This document shows positions 41,369 through 53,059 of a DNA stretch of 64,000 bases, in pieces (positions within the stretch are counted from its first letter, which is position 1; the number at the start of each line of letters is the position of its first letter). The notes beneath the pieces were generated by a model that did no database searches, was not told where the DNA came from, and saw only the letters and a list, made by a program, of their open reading frames with translations. Source of the DNA: Phytophthora quininea (Eukaryota > Oomycota > Peronosporomycetes > Peronosporales > Peronosporaceae); contig JAAVTG010000798.1 of assembly GCA_011947345.1 (NCBI GenBank), positions 1-64,000 of the forward strand, written 5' to 3'. The position numbers and the translations under genes were made by a program.

Positions 41369-43022
41369 CTACCGTGTTCTCCTCGAGTCAAAGCTTGCAC
41401 TGAAGGATCTCTCGTCGCCAAATACTGAAGGGCTTGTGTCGATACGCTGGCCTGTTGCAAACTTCTGGAGGTTCTTCATGGCTCGAGCAAAATATTTCGT
41501 GTCTTCGTGATACTGTCGACGAGCTCGGTTCCCCATCACTTGACGTTGCTCCGGAGTCGTGTTGGTCATAAACGTCTTGACGGCGTTGCAGATGCCGTGC
41601 GAGTCGTAGCGCACCAACAGGCCGTCAGCATCTTTTAGTCCATGCTGGCCGCGAAACTTCCCTCCGAGCAGCATCTTGGGGTCGTGTTGATACCGTGCCG
41701 GGATGAGCACGCCCATGTCGTTCGAGACGACCAACTCGTTCATCGGGTGGGCGTCAGTTGTGAAAATCACCCCACCGGAAGCTCGCGCCTGGTTGATGTA
41801 GTGGCCGTAGCCTTCACTGCGACTTGGACACATAAAGAACGCAGCTTCCGCTGTCAATTTGCTGAATTCCTGCGGCTTCAACATGCCGTGCTCGATATGA
41901 ACGGGACTGCGACTGCGACTCAGCTTCCGCTTGTAGGACGGCGGAAACAGAAAGCCGTACGAACCGTCGTCAATGTAGATGTTGAGTTGAGGCAGCCCCG
42001 ACGCCATGACCCAGCAATCCACGAGTTCTCGCGTGCCTTTCCAAACACTCGTGCCTGCCGTATGAAGAAACGTGACGCTCGAGAAATCCTTAGGAGCGAT
42101 CGAGCCGTTGCCCATACGTCTGCGAGCGAATTCTGCTTGGTCCGAGGACGTGTGCTTCGTGTATAATACTTTGGCGCCTCGAGGGTTCCCGTTCTCCTTA
42201 TACCATCGCGATACGCGGTCGTAGCATACGTGCGTCTTGCAGAGCACAGCGTCCACGCCCCAATAGTGCGCAGGCGTCAACTCGATCATCTCAATGTTCG
42301 GCATCAGGTACAGCGGCTTGCTCTTGGGCCATCGTGGCGACTCCGGCACTCCGTCCCAGTAATGGTTGAAGAAAATCATCGGAGTTTCGGGACACAAGTC
42401 GAAATAGTCCACTTCGCGACCGAGTTCCGGGTCGAACATCTTCACTTCCAACGCCCACATTGGCAACAGTCTCGAGTCGAGGTCTGCAATAAAAGAAATA
42501 AAACTCTCGTCAATAACAAAAGCCCAAATCCAGGCTTCTAGACAACTTACACTTGGCGTACGCCACTGCATCTTCACAATAGCCATTGCCACGTAGTCCC
42601 AACGGTAGGAAGATGTCGACATCTGGACACTGCCGTAGCTTTTCCAATAAGTTCGTGTCGTTCTTGTTGATCAGTTCGTACGCATTGTCCGCTGTAGCAT
42701 TTGCTAACTGGTGACCTCCTTTAGGAGACCCAAACTTCCATGGCACCACCGAGTCGATATTTGTGACGCAAGCTTCGTGTAGTAAACTCAAATGTAATCG
42801 GTCAGCCGCTGGCACTTCCGCATCCTGTGAATCGACCCACCACCCGATTGCATCGCTTTCTCCGTCGTCACCGCGTTGCAAGGACACTCCGAGGCTGACG
42901 GTCCGACGTAGCCGTGAATTGCTTGTCAAATCTGCGCCCGCGACCCTCCACAGCGAACTGGTCTCCAGTACTAATGTCAACGCGCATAACCCCATGAGTG
43001 CCACGAGGAACCCCGCAGCCAC
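41369..43022 (-). CDS. Type II membrane glycosyltransferase, GT-B/GT4-like, paralogue 3
   Basis: Exon 2 (42483-41369) is intact and encodes the full catalytic part, with a C-terminal extension of about 25 residues (TGQRIDTSPSVFG...) absent from the others. Exon 1 runs from about 43022 to 42551 and contains the anchor AAGFLVALMGLCALTLVL and the lumenal LHLSLLHEACVT segment common to all three. The start is uncertain: the open frame reaches upstream of 43022 without an ATG, and the nearest ATG (43047) is one base out of frame, again suggesting a missing base. Motifs KHTSSDQAEF, GTSVWKGTR and CPSRSEGYGHYINQARASGG are present. Confidence 0.78.
42484..42550 (-). other. Intron of glycosyltransferase paralogue 3
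   Basis: 67 nt, GTAAGT...CTGCAG, at the same codon (AYAK/Y) and phase as in paralogues 1 and 2. Confidence 0.82.
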
Positions 43023-43270
43023 ACTTGCCGCAGCGGCGGAGGTCCATTCCGAGTGCTCTGCATTCGCAGTGCACAGACGATTCAGAGACTGAGCTGTCCG
43101 GGCTCAGGAACGGTGCATTCCGTGCTTGCGACGTGTGACACGGTACGGTACTACAGTATTACGGTAAACCATGCCATCCAGATGTGGCCCACAGCCGCTG
43201 GAGGAATCGCTTCAACTGGACCGTGCAGTCATGAGGAGTCTTGAAAGTCTGAGCGTTTAAAATACTAGTA

Positions 43271-45335
43271 CTAACCCCAGGTCTCGCCACCAGGTCTAGT
43301 TTGGCAAGGATAGTTCTCCTCAAACCAGGCGATAATTTCGTTCCGGCCTTCCGTTCGTGAGTATTGGTGCAGCCTTTCCTTCGCTTGGCGCACCTCGTCG
43401 TCGTTGAAAATCGGCTTGTGCTCATGTAGAAGCAGAATCACTTCGAAATGCACTGCATCACTGAAGGACTTGAGCATTGCTGACGAAGCAGAACCTCTAA
43501 GACCCTTGGAAAGCAGAAATTTCACCACTGCGAATTGTTGACGAGCAGTTATCTTGGACCAGGCATTTGTAGCTGACGCTAGAGGCGTCTCCAGACAACC
43601 TTCAGAACGATTCGAATAGAGCCACTTGACCATCTCGACGTGGCCATTTTCCGCCGCTTTGTCCATCGCTGCTGCCGTGCAGCCCTCACTCCGATTTTCG
43701 TGGATCCACTTGACTATATCCAACTGGCCGCAGCGAGCAGCTTTGTCCATGACACTCGGGGAGCTCAATGCCGTGGTGTTGGTGTACAACCATTCCAATA
43801 TCTTGAGATGTCCGCTATAGGCGGCGCTGATAGGCGAACAACTTTCGCTGCGGTTGATACGGAGCCACTCAAGCATTGATATTTGGTCGTCCTCGAATGA
43901 AGGCGGCGCCTTCTCTACACAGCGGCAACCGTATTGAATGAAGCACTCAGGTCGATGAAATTGTTGACGAGCCACAATGTCCATGATGTTTTCTTCGAAT
44001 CCTTCGGAGCGATTGTAGTACAGCCACTTCACAATATCAAAATGCCTGCTGAAAGCAGCATCAGACATCGCCTCCGTCGTACAGCCCTCGGTTCGGTTGA
44101 AATGCAGCCATTTGACAATTTCCAAATGGCCAAACGCAGCGGCAGCGTCCATGGCCTTGACGTACAACGTTCCTGGATCGAGTGATGACGATCGCGGTCT
44201 TTCCGCAACTCCAAGTCAATAGAATGCAGGAACTGAAGCACATCGAGATGACCGTACATGGCTGCGATGTCCATAGCGGTGTTAGGATCTGCTTTGTATT
44301 CCCGACAAAGCCAACTATCATCACTGTCGTCCTCCAACTCCGCTAAAAGGTTGATACTCGGGTCCCCGCCAAACTGTTCACACAACCATCGAACCACTTC
44401 GAGCCGCCTATTCCTCGCTGCCTCTACCATGACACCACTCAGATCAACGACCTCGTCTTGGTCGATAGATGCAAGTAAATATTGAACGACTCGGAGATGA
44501 CCGCACCCGGAGGCACACTTTAAGGGACCCCACAAGTCTGGCGGAGACGGCACTGAATGACCGATCGATCACCCACTGGACAAACTCAAGATCTCCAACT
44601 TCTGCTGCTTCACGAAGTGCCGCCTTGATCACTTGGCTCACTGCGGCTTCGGAGCTGACTACTTCCACAAGAAACCGCACATTGTCCTTGCAAATGGCCC
44701 ATCCAGCGTCCGAGTAGTTAGGAATTTGCCAATCTCCACGCGATAGCCTTGAGCCACTAACCACCGGACTTGCTCCGTGTTGTTCTGCGAGAAGGCGTGA
44801 ATCATCGGAGTCACTGAATGTTGCCTTGCTCCCTGTGGATATCGGTCGTGCATCCATCGAAAGACGTCCCAGTGGCCTCTGCAGTGAATTCTATCCCCAA
44901 ATCGGATGTCGAGCGATGAATTGCTCTCAAAGAGCTCCAACACCCACATGTGCCCACGCTCGGCGACCTCATTCAGCACGTCTTGGTAGATTGGACACCC
45001 TTGGAAGTGGCTCAATAACCACTGCACCATATTGTGGTCACCTCGACGAATTGCTTGTATGATTGCCTGGTTGAACTCCCATCGATAGTAGTGCGGCTCC
45101 GTATGAACAAGTTTCGCCACACTCCAGTTATCAGATCTTGTATCTCGAAGACCCTCGACCATAACAACTCCAAAAGAGCGACCGATCCGTCGGGACTGAC
45201 TGCACAGGCGTGATGCAGCGGCATTTCCTCAACCAGGAAATCCGAGACGATGGCTCCAGCTTCCGCAGGAGTATTGTTCACCGAAAACTTGTCGTGCAGG
45301 ACCAGCTCGACAATCTTCAATTGCAGTAGAACCAT
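43271..45335 (-). CDS. Ankyrin-repeat protein (frameshifted)
   Basis: A gene of about 690 codons from the ATG at 45335 (MVLLQLKIVELVL) to the stop at 43271. It is built of ankyrin-type repeats, first poorly conserved, then of the oomycete form with the consensus GHLEIVKWLHxNRTEGCTTEAM (43600-44170). A non-repeat insert (RPECFIQYGCRC...PPSFEDDQISMLEW) and a C-terminal ILLLHEHKPIFNDDEV/IIAWFEENYP end complete it. The protein is spread over four pieces in different frames (45012-45335, 44659-45162, 44444-44857, 44029-44553 and 43271-44167 overlap at the shifts). Such proteins bind other proteins; targets cannot be deduced. Confidence 0.72.
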
Positions 45336-45345
45336 AACGATTTTT

Positions 45346-46316
45346 TTACCTACTTGAATGCTGATGGAATGTGAAATGCCGGGTACTTGTTGAGATCAAC
45401 CCAGGCAACATAATTTTCAACCCCATCTCGTGGCTCACCACAAGTATAATCTTCCCGTAGACAAGCGCTTCCGTTGGGTGATTCCAATGGCTAATGTTTG
45501 TGCTAAAAATGAAAGAAATGCAGGTTAAGTGGAGGTAGTACAGCTCGTCACCACTTTCGAAAGAATACTTCTCCTCGAACCATTTAAGAATCTCATTCCC
45601 GCTACATGGATGCGATCCGTGCCACAAACGCAGGGAGCGCTTTATTTGACGTACCTTGTTGCCATTGAAAGCCGACTTTTGCATGTGCAGAAGTAAAAAC
45701 ACCTCAAAGCAAACTTCATCTCGACAGTCCTCGACAAAAATCGATGCAATGCGATGACCCCAATATCGTGGAAGAGAAAATACTTTACCAGAGCGAATTG
45801 TTGACAAGCAGTTTTGTATCTTGGTGACCATGTTCCGCTCTGGCCATAGCACTTGGCGTGCAGTCCTCTCTGCAATGTTCGTGAATCCACTTGACAATAT
45901 CCAAATGCCCATAACTAGTCCGGCGAAAATCTCGCGGTCGTGTTGGCATACAGCCACTGCGGTATTCTGAGGTTTCCGCTGGATGGCGCGTACACCATAG
46001 CATCGTCATATTAGTAAAGTCATTATGGTTGGATACTAGCCACTCCATCATCGATATCTGTCCCTCCACGAATGTATAGGGTCTCTTTTCCAGACAGCAG
46101 TCCACCAACTTTCCGCTGACAGCCTGGCAAATGGAATTCTCGTGCTGCGATGCGGTTCATAACATTTGTCGAGCATCCCTCGGAGCGATTGCAGTGCAGC
46201 CATTTGACAACCTCTAAATGTCCTGTTGCAGCACCGCAATCTATCGCTTCGGCCGTGCATCCTTCGGTTCGGATGGAATACAACCACTTGACCACATCCA
46301 AATGACCAGCGCACAC
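45346..46316 (-). pseudogene. Partial ankyrin-repeat gene of the same family
   Basis: Contains repeats CAGHLDVVKWLYSIRTEGCT and ATGHLEVVKWLHCNRSEGC at 46150-46316, the insert with ISMMEWLVSNHND, one repeat GHLDIVKWIHEHCREDCT, and the family C-terminus (VFLLLHMQKSAFNGNKV, EILKWFEEKYSFE). The 5' half seen in the neighbouring gene is absent and the frame changes at least twice. It is a shorter, diverged tandem copy. Confidence 0.65.
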
Positions 46317-46713
46317 ACCCTGCTTCTGGAATTGTGATAAATTCTTATAATAGTAACCAATGCAAAAACGATTGGATCATAACAATCACTAAAGGGGCCT
46401 TAGCATGATCCAGAAGAGGTTCATGAGCGCAGAACAGGAAAACTAGGTCGAGCGAGGAGTGACGAACGAACATAAGACCCAAAGATAGTAGTAGTAGACA
46501 TTCAATTCCAAGCAGCACCGGCTGCCTCCATCGTTACCAGTTAACTTGGGTGAAATGCACTCAGGACCAAGCTCTGCTCGGTAATATAGTGTGTGATATT
46601 TCCTTGAATGTGCAACCTGCTCGCTCGAAACTGCACTAGACGCACTGGAAAGAGCACCGCGCTCTTCTCTCATCCTGCTTGTCCAATCCACAGGCCAGCA
46701 TCAACATTTGATG
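46317..46713. other. Spacer between ankyrin fragment and nuclease-domain gene
   Basis: No supported gene. The minus-strand frame 46443-46691 has no recognisable motif. Confidence 0.4.
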
Positions 46714-48154
46714 CTATTTAATAGCATTAGATCCCCGACTTGTGTTCAATGCAGCCCCAACTTGTAGTTCCTGTTCTTCGCCTTCGCCCTCTTCATCGTT
46801 GCCCGCAAGCATCCCATATATCATGCCGAGAATTTCCTTCAGCGACTCAGCTGAAGGTGTTGAATCCATGAAATCCAGCGTCTTGAGTTTCTTACGAACC
46901 TTCTCGTCGTCGTCGCTAATGAATACCCACGAAAAACAATGCCAAGTGCTCGGTCGAGTCCTTCAACATCCGACAAAGCTTCAAGACCGGCCACATTCTG
47001 AGCAGTTCCTTTCGGAATATCCTCAGCTTTTGCTTCGACGACGAAAACCCGGTTCTTGCCACGCTTCAGCACAAATTCGAAGTGACCATTCACATGCACC
47101 TGCTTCCCATTCACATCCTCTTCCACCTGAATAGTAACATCACCCAACCAAAAGCAGACTGCTTCAATAACTGCCACAATGAACACCTGGCGCTTGGCTT
47201 TCGTTCCTCGTAAATGCCACCATATAAGTGGCGTGCATTTGCAATCCGATCCTGTAGTTGCTGGACGATATTGTCCGGAACGGTTCTTGCTTGGAGGTCG
47301 TACTCATCTACTGGCAGGATAGGCTCAATGTCTCCCCACAACAGGCTTGAAGACGCCTCGGAACCCTCGCCATATTTGCGCTTTTTGTTTCCATTCTTCG
47401 ACATCGATTTTCCTTCATAACTCTTCTCTTGGATCGTTTCATTAATCAAAGCCCATCGCTTGAGGCGTTTGTTAAAGTGCGGACGGTCCTCTGGCGCTGG
47501 GGCCGGAGTCCAGGGCTCAATTAACGCCACTTTAACTTCCGGATGCAGCACCAGCACGTGGATCTGGACGAAGGATGGCTTCGGCATCTTGTATTTCTCA
47601 TACAGATAGTCCCTCAAAACCCTCATTTCAACAGCAAACCCCCGACGTGTCATCACTCTGCCAAGCGAAGTTACACATGAGAGAAAGATGAGGGCGAAAT
47701 TGAGGAGACGACCTGCAGGAAGAAGCAATGCATCGGTGGTAACCGTCGACAAGTCCGTCGTGTCTTCGAGGTTCCCGCGGGACAATATAAAGCGGATTGT
47801 GCTGATGGTGTCATCTACAAACCGGTTGAGCTGGTACGCCGCTTGTTTGGGGAACCATTCCAGGCAACACCCCATACTCATGCGAATTTTTGCGGTGATG
47901 ATCGTTCTAGCGGTCATTAGATTGTCTATACCCACGAGGTAAAAGGTACATGGGCAATTCCTCCCGGTGCTGTCATCTCGGACTTCACATTCTTCCTCGT
48001 TGACAAAAGCTAAAGGTAGAATGCTTCGAGAATACGCGCATCCTTCACGAGAAACGAGCAACTTGTGATGCTCACAACCAGCAACACTTCGACCTTGATA
48101 ATATATATATTTACTTTCTGCTATTGCCTTGCGTAGGCGACACCAACTGAGCAT
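46714..48154 (-). CDS. Crinkler-like protein with a putative PD-(D/E)XK nuclease C-terminus (frameshifted)
   Basis: The C-terminal part (46714-47186) reads VNGHFEFVLKRGKNRVFVVEAK then EDIPKGTAQN, the pattern of a restriction-endonuclease-fold core (F-E, then E-A-K) seen in oomycete Crinkler-type proteins. It ends in DDDEKVRKKLKTLDFMDS, EILGMIYGML and a Glu-rich tail, after a frame shift near 46935. Another shift near 47190 separates it from the upstream part (47190-48154, possible start MLSWCRLRK at 48154), which has LIEPWTPAPAPEDRP and a KKRKYGEG basic stretch but no domain I recognise. I see no signal peptide or LFLAK-type N-terminus, so effector status is unproven. The upstream end abuts an ankyrin fragment. 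Confidence 0.45.
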
Positions 48155-48309
48155 GTTGTGTGTCCGGCTGCGGAAAGGATTGAGTGGTTGCAATGCAGCC
48201 ACTTGATAACCTCCAAGTGTCCTGTTACAGCACCACAATCGATCGCTTCGGCTGTGCATCCTTCGGTTCGGTTGGAATGTGTTGCGGAGTGGAGAGTACT
48301 GCTCCCCAC
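48121..48309 (-). pseudogene. Isolated ankyrin-repeat fragment
   Basis: Encodes HSNRTEGCTAEAIDCGAVTGHLEVIKWLHCNHS, a single repeat very close to that at 46190-46290. It overlaps the proposed 5' end of the nuclease-domain gene in another frame, which suggests a rearrangement joined the two. Confidence 0.55.
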
Positions 48310-48696
48310 AGTTGCTGCGGTGCCTGTGTTTGTGTGGGTTGTTTATCCTGTGAAGGCGTTGAGAGGCTGGAGGTTTTCCCACGTAGTGGAATTGTCCTAC
48401 GAGGTTGTCCACTAAACTGAAGGTTAGAGTGTGACTATCTATTTAGACAGGGAAAAGTTTAACTGAGCCCAGAGCTCACTCTACATATACAGAGCTGAGT
48501 GGCAGGCGCTTTGCTGCTGTTAATTGTCAAACACTCTACTCGAGTTCGTCTCCTCCTCTGTGTGGCTTGCATTCGCAAGTGAATGCAACCGCTTGACAAC
48601 ATCCAAACGACCGGCCTCGACAGCGTCGTCCATGGCCACACTCGTACACTGCGGATACCGACATTAGCTTGGGCTGAATTCAGAGTCGTTCCTTTC

Positions 48697-49163
48697 CAGG
48701 AACGTTGTACGTCAAGGGCCATGGACTCTGCCGCTGCGTTTGGCCATTTGGAAATTGTCAAATGGCTGCATTTCAACCGAACCGAGGGCTGTACGATGGC
48801 GATGTCTGATGCTGCTTTCTACGGGCATTTTGATATTGTGAAGTGGCTGTACTACAATCGCTCCGAAGGATTCGAAGAAAACATCATGGACATTGTGGCT
48901 CGTCAACAATTTCATCGACCTGAGTGCTTCATTCAATACGGTTGCTGCTGTGTAGAGAAGGCGCCGCCTTCATTCGAGGACGACCAAATATCAATGCTTG
49001 AGTGGCTCCGTATCAACCGCAGCGAAAGTTGTTCGCCTATCAGCGCCGCCTATAGCGGACATCTCAAGATATTGAAATGGTTGTACACCAACACCACGGC
49101 ATTGAGCTCCCCGAGTGTCATGGACGATGCTGCTCGCTGCGGCCAGTTGGATATAGTCAAGTG
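48697..49163 (+). pseudogene. Inverted partial copy of the ankyrin gene, left piece
   Basis: From CCAGGAACGTTGTACGTCAA the plus strand repeats the minus-strand sequence of 44175-43710 nearly exactly: AFGHLEIVKWLHFNRTEGC, SDAAF-GHFDIVKW, RPECFIQYG and SPISAAYSGHLKIL. One codon is missing (TEGCT-MAM against TEGCTTEAM) and a few residues differ. The frame runs into GQLDIVK and is interrupted by hAT-2 at 49164; it resumes at 55676 as WIHENRSESC. The pair forms a large inverted repeat separated by about 4.5 kb. Confidence 0.82.
49156..49163. repeat. 8-bp target duplication of hAT-2, left copy
   Basis: GTCAAGTG, repeated exactly at 55668-55675. Removing the element and one copy restores the ankyrin frame (I-V-K-W-I-H). 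Confidence 0.92.
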
Positions 49164-49227
49164 CAGGGTTGTGAAAAAAAACAAAAACAAGTGCACTTTC
49201 AAATAATTTAAATAAAACACACGAAAT

Positions 49228-49469
49228 TAGTGACGCACGCGCAGCAGACGACCGAGCGAGCACCAACTCTAGAGCAGTCGTAAGAGAACGCAGAAGACAC
49301 GAGTTGCCCACGGAGAACGTTTGGGATTGAGGAGGGAAAACCTCAAGCGGTGCCAAACCCCCTCTCAGTTATCTGCCACTAAAAGCACTACAATTAAGTA
49401 TATGCATACTCAACTGAAGACGCTTGTCCCTGGCGGAGCTCGACAATGCCATGCCTTCAACTCTTGACA
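49228..49469 (-). repeat. 3' LTR of copia-3
   Basis: Element-sense termini are TGTCAAG...CACTA. The 3' end was set by comparing flanks of both LTR copies and is followed in the 5' copy directly by the primer-binding site. Confidence 0.88.
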
Positions 49470-49478
49470 CTCCCACTT
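49470..49478 (-). other. Polypurine tract of copia-3
   Basis: Minus-strand AAGTGGGAG directly before the LTR start TGTCAAG. Confidence 0.75.
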
Positions 49479-49519
49479 CGTGGTCCGCCATCGTCCATGT
49501 TGACCTTGCCTGTTAGAAC

Positions 49520-52500
49520 TCAATCACTGCACTCAAACACTGGCCGCGGCACTACATTTAGGCGCTTGCGCAGTTTGCAGAATTGTGTCGATCCGAGAGG
49601 CTTCGTTAGTATATCAGCCAGCATGTCCGCACTCGGGCAGTAACGAATGTCAAAATCTCCTCGTTCGTAGAGATCCTTGACTTTGTGATACTTCAAATCC
49701 ACTCCTTTCACCTTGTAATTTCCAGTCGTTGCTTTGATCACCTTTATCGTTGACTGGTTATCTTGATACAACACAGTCTGCTTACGACGACGGAGCTTCA
49801 GCTCTTGGCAGAGATTGTGCGTCCAAACAATCATCACAGAACACTCTGCTGCAGCTACAAACTCAGAACTGCACGTATCATCGTAGGCGATCTCTTGTTT
49901 GTGGTTCTTGTAGGCGTACGTGCATCCATTCATTTGCAACACATACCCTGTAATTGACTGACGATCATCTTTTCCCCACCAAGATCTGCATCTGCATACG
50001 CAGTGAAATGCAAATCGGGACTGACCGACTTCTCCCACAAGAGTCCGTAGTCACGTGTGCCTTGCAAATACCTTAGTACTCGCTTCGCCATCACGAAATG
50101 CTCTTTGGTGTACTTGCTCGCGTATTTTCCCAAGCATTCGAACAACGTTCGCTATCTCAGGTCTCGTTCCACGAACCAAGTACTGTAAACAACCAACCAA
50201 CTCACGATATGGTATGCTAGGATCGTTCACACCAGGTTCACCTACTACTCCTGGTTCACACTGCAATCCAACTACTTGTGGAGTCGAAACGGGTCTGCAG
50301 TCTTCCATTCCGAACCGCTTTAGTACTTTATCAACGTAACCGCTTTGTGACATCCATAGTGCTTGACCAGGAATGTAATCAATGTCAATGTGCAGCAGGT
50401 CTTTCACTGGATCAAGATCTTTTAACTTAAACTTAGCTCGTAACTCGTCCAGAATCAACTCAATGTTTCCGTCCGTTCCTGCGATAACTAAGTCGTCCAC
50501 GTAAACCGTCACAAATATAGGACTTCCTCCCACTGAACGTGTGTACACACCACCGTCCATCTTGCACCGACGGAAACCGCACGATCGCAAATGCTTCTCT
50601 AATGTTTGATACCAAATCATTGGCGCCTGTTTCAGGCCGTACAGGCTGCGCAACAACTTGCACACTCGACCCGATCCATCGTCAAAGTATTTAGACATCT
50701 CCATATAGATCTCTGCATCATTAATCGCCCCGTTCAGAAAGGCAGTGACAAAGTCTACATGTTTGCACGATAGTCCCAATTGAAGTGCTACGAGCAGGAT
50801 AAACTTCACTGCTTCTTGCGCCACCACCGGTGAGTACGTCTCCCAGTAATCGACGCCGTAGCGCTGCTGACAGCCCTTTATCGTAATTCGAGCGCGATGA
50901 CGAACAACATTGCCATGCGCATCTCGTTTCCGCACAAAAACCCATCTGCTTGTCAGCACCTTCTTGCCCTCAGGTCTTTCCACTAATTCCCACGTACAAT
51001 TGCGCATTAAGTCACCATACTCTTTTTCTAGCGCCTGCATCCACTTGTCTGCATCTGGAGCATTCAAGGCTTCTTCTACAGACTCCGGTTCCATCACAGA
51101 ATTCACGGCTTCAATGATAAGACTCTCGGGAAGTTCAATCTCATAATCTTTGTAGCGTGGGTTTGGATGGCGCACGCGAGTCGATCTCCTAAAAGACTCT
51201 GCTGTGTCCTTCATCTCTTCTTCATCTTCGTCGCTCCCACTATCGCTAATGCTCTTGGTTACTTCTTCCATCGAGCAAGTGGGTTCGCCGTGACACACCG
51301 GCCTATTGCCCTCTAGATCATCAAAATCTGCGACTGCTTCTTCAGGGACGAACGCATCATCACCATCAGAATCAACCTCACCATCCACATCTCCTTCCCC
51401 CACCGAAGGTGAGTTGTCTCGTGATACCCGGCCTGCCAGCGTTCCAGATGGATGGCGATTAGTCCACTCCACCAGACCCCGCTTGCCGGTCGGTCTATCA
51501 ACTTCAGCCCCCACCAAGCGCGAAGGGTTAGCAACACGCTCGCTTGACCGAATTCCTGTCGCAACAGGTCGAGATTCCTCTGTCTCCATCAACTGGAGTA
51601 CACACTCAACCGGAGGAGATACTTCAGTTTCGTAGGAGGGAATGGCCTCACTGTCGCAACGGCGGCGCTTTCGACTCTCTTCAAGGCTTGGTGACTTCGA
51701 TGTCATCACTGGTAACTCAATAAATGGTACTTTCTCAGGTAAAACAAAGTGGCCATTAGCGTATCGATTGCTGAGTAAGTGCTCCACATAACTCTTCTCC
51801 ACGGTCCAGCCTTCTTGGAACTGTACCGAGCGTACTTCCTGGAGTCCTCCAGTCAGCAGATTAAGGATACGATAGCTTTCCGAATGTTTTGCATATCCAA
51901 GAAACAAGCCAGGTTTACCAGGATTTTCCAGCTTAGATTCGCGTAGCACCTTCGGCGTGAACACGAACACCAAACACCCCCATGTCTTCAACGTCGACAC
52001 ATCCGGTCGCTCTCTGAAGCGTCGGAAGTATGGCGTGTCTCCAGCTAATACAGGTGTCGCGCTGATGTTTCCTATTTCAACAGCAAATGCGAATGCTTCA
52101 CCCCACAAAAGAGAAGGCATATTGGCTGTTTCCAGCAAGCAACGCACCCGATTCATCACAACGCCATTTATCTTCTCAACAAGGCCGTTTTCCTCGGGAC
52201 TATAAGCATTAGTCCACGTGTACTCAATGCCATGTGAGCGTAGGAACGATCGCAGCTTTTCATTAAGAAGTTCACGTCCTTGATCAGAGTTAAAGACTTC
52301 AATCCTTTTACCTTGAGCCAGTAACCATTGAATATGGGCTAACACAACGTTCGTAGCTTCGTGTTTTTCTTTCAGCAAGAAGCCCCATAGGTAACGCGTA
52401 GCTTCATCTTGAACAAGCTGGAAGTGCTTGTATCCGTCGTAAGTACTAATATTCACATAGCACTTGTCCGACATTAACTTCTGATAAGGTTTTGTTGCTC

Positions 52501-53059
52501 GACGAGTGACAGTCTTCTTGTACGACATTCGAGTCGCCTTCGCCGACTTGCAACTCCAGCAAGGTAGTTCTGTTTCACCTCGCAGATCCTCTTCCAGTCC
52601 AGTTACTATTTTTCGGCTTGCCATTTGCTTTAACGTAGTCACATTCAGATGTGCAAACCGTTGGTGCCAACGCGTAAGAGATTCACCACTGCTTTTGTGC
52701 ATTCCAATCGCCGGAACGCGGTAGATGGAACTCGTTGTAGTCGATAAACGATAACGACCCCTAGACTTCGGTAACACCAGTCGCAGACGGCCCTTGCTCA
52801 TCCATGCAACATGTTGTGCATCCCGATATCCTAGTTTTATTTGCCATCCAGCGCTCTGCAGCGATTCCATGCTCAACAGATTATCTGGGGCAGACGGTTT
52901 GTACAATACTTTCTCCAAGTCCAGAGCCACCTCTTGATGCGGTTGTTTGTTATTCTTTACCCGCAGGTGTACTTTTCCAGTCTTTTCATTGTCCGTGATC
53001 TTGCCATCGTAGGCTTGAAACAGATGCTCCGAGTCATGCTCCAAATGAGACAATAACTC
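49520..53059 (-). pseudogene. Copia-3 integrase, reverse transcriptase and RNase H
   Basis: From 53059 to 50051 the frame is open for about 1,000 codons. It holds the integrase zinc region (RWHQRFAHLN, CWSCKSAK), integrase D, D, E in MSDKCYVNI, NSDQGRELL and NGLVEKING, an acidic linker (PEEAVADFDDLEG), and reverse transcriptase with RHRARITIKG, VDFVTAFLNG and YVDDLVIAG. Near 50124-50127 the frame shifts at an A-run (one base too many), and at 49970-49973 at another A-run (one too few). RNase H then follows (ADADLGG, SSEFVAAAE, QDNQST) to the stop at 49520. It is in the same frame as Gag-protease but separated by TAA at 53060-53062. Confidence 0.88.
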
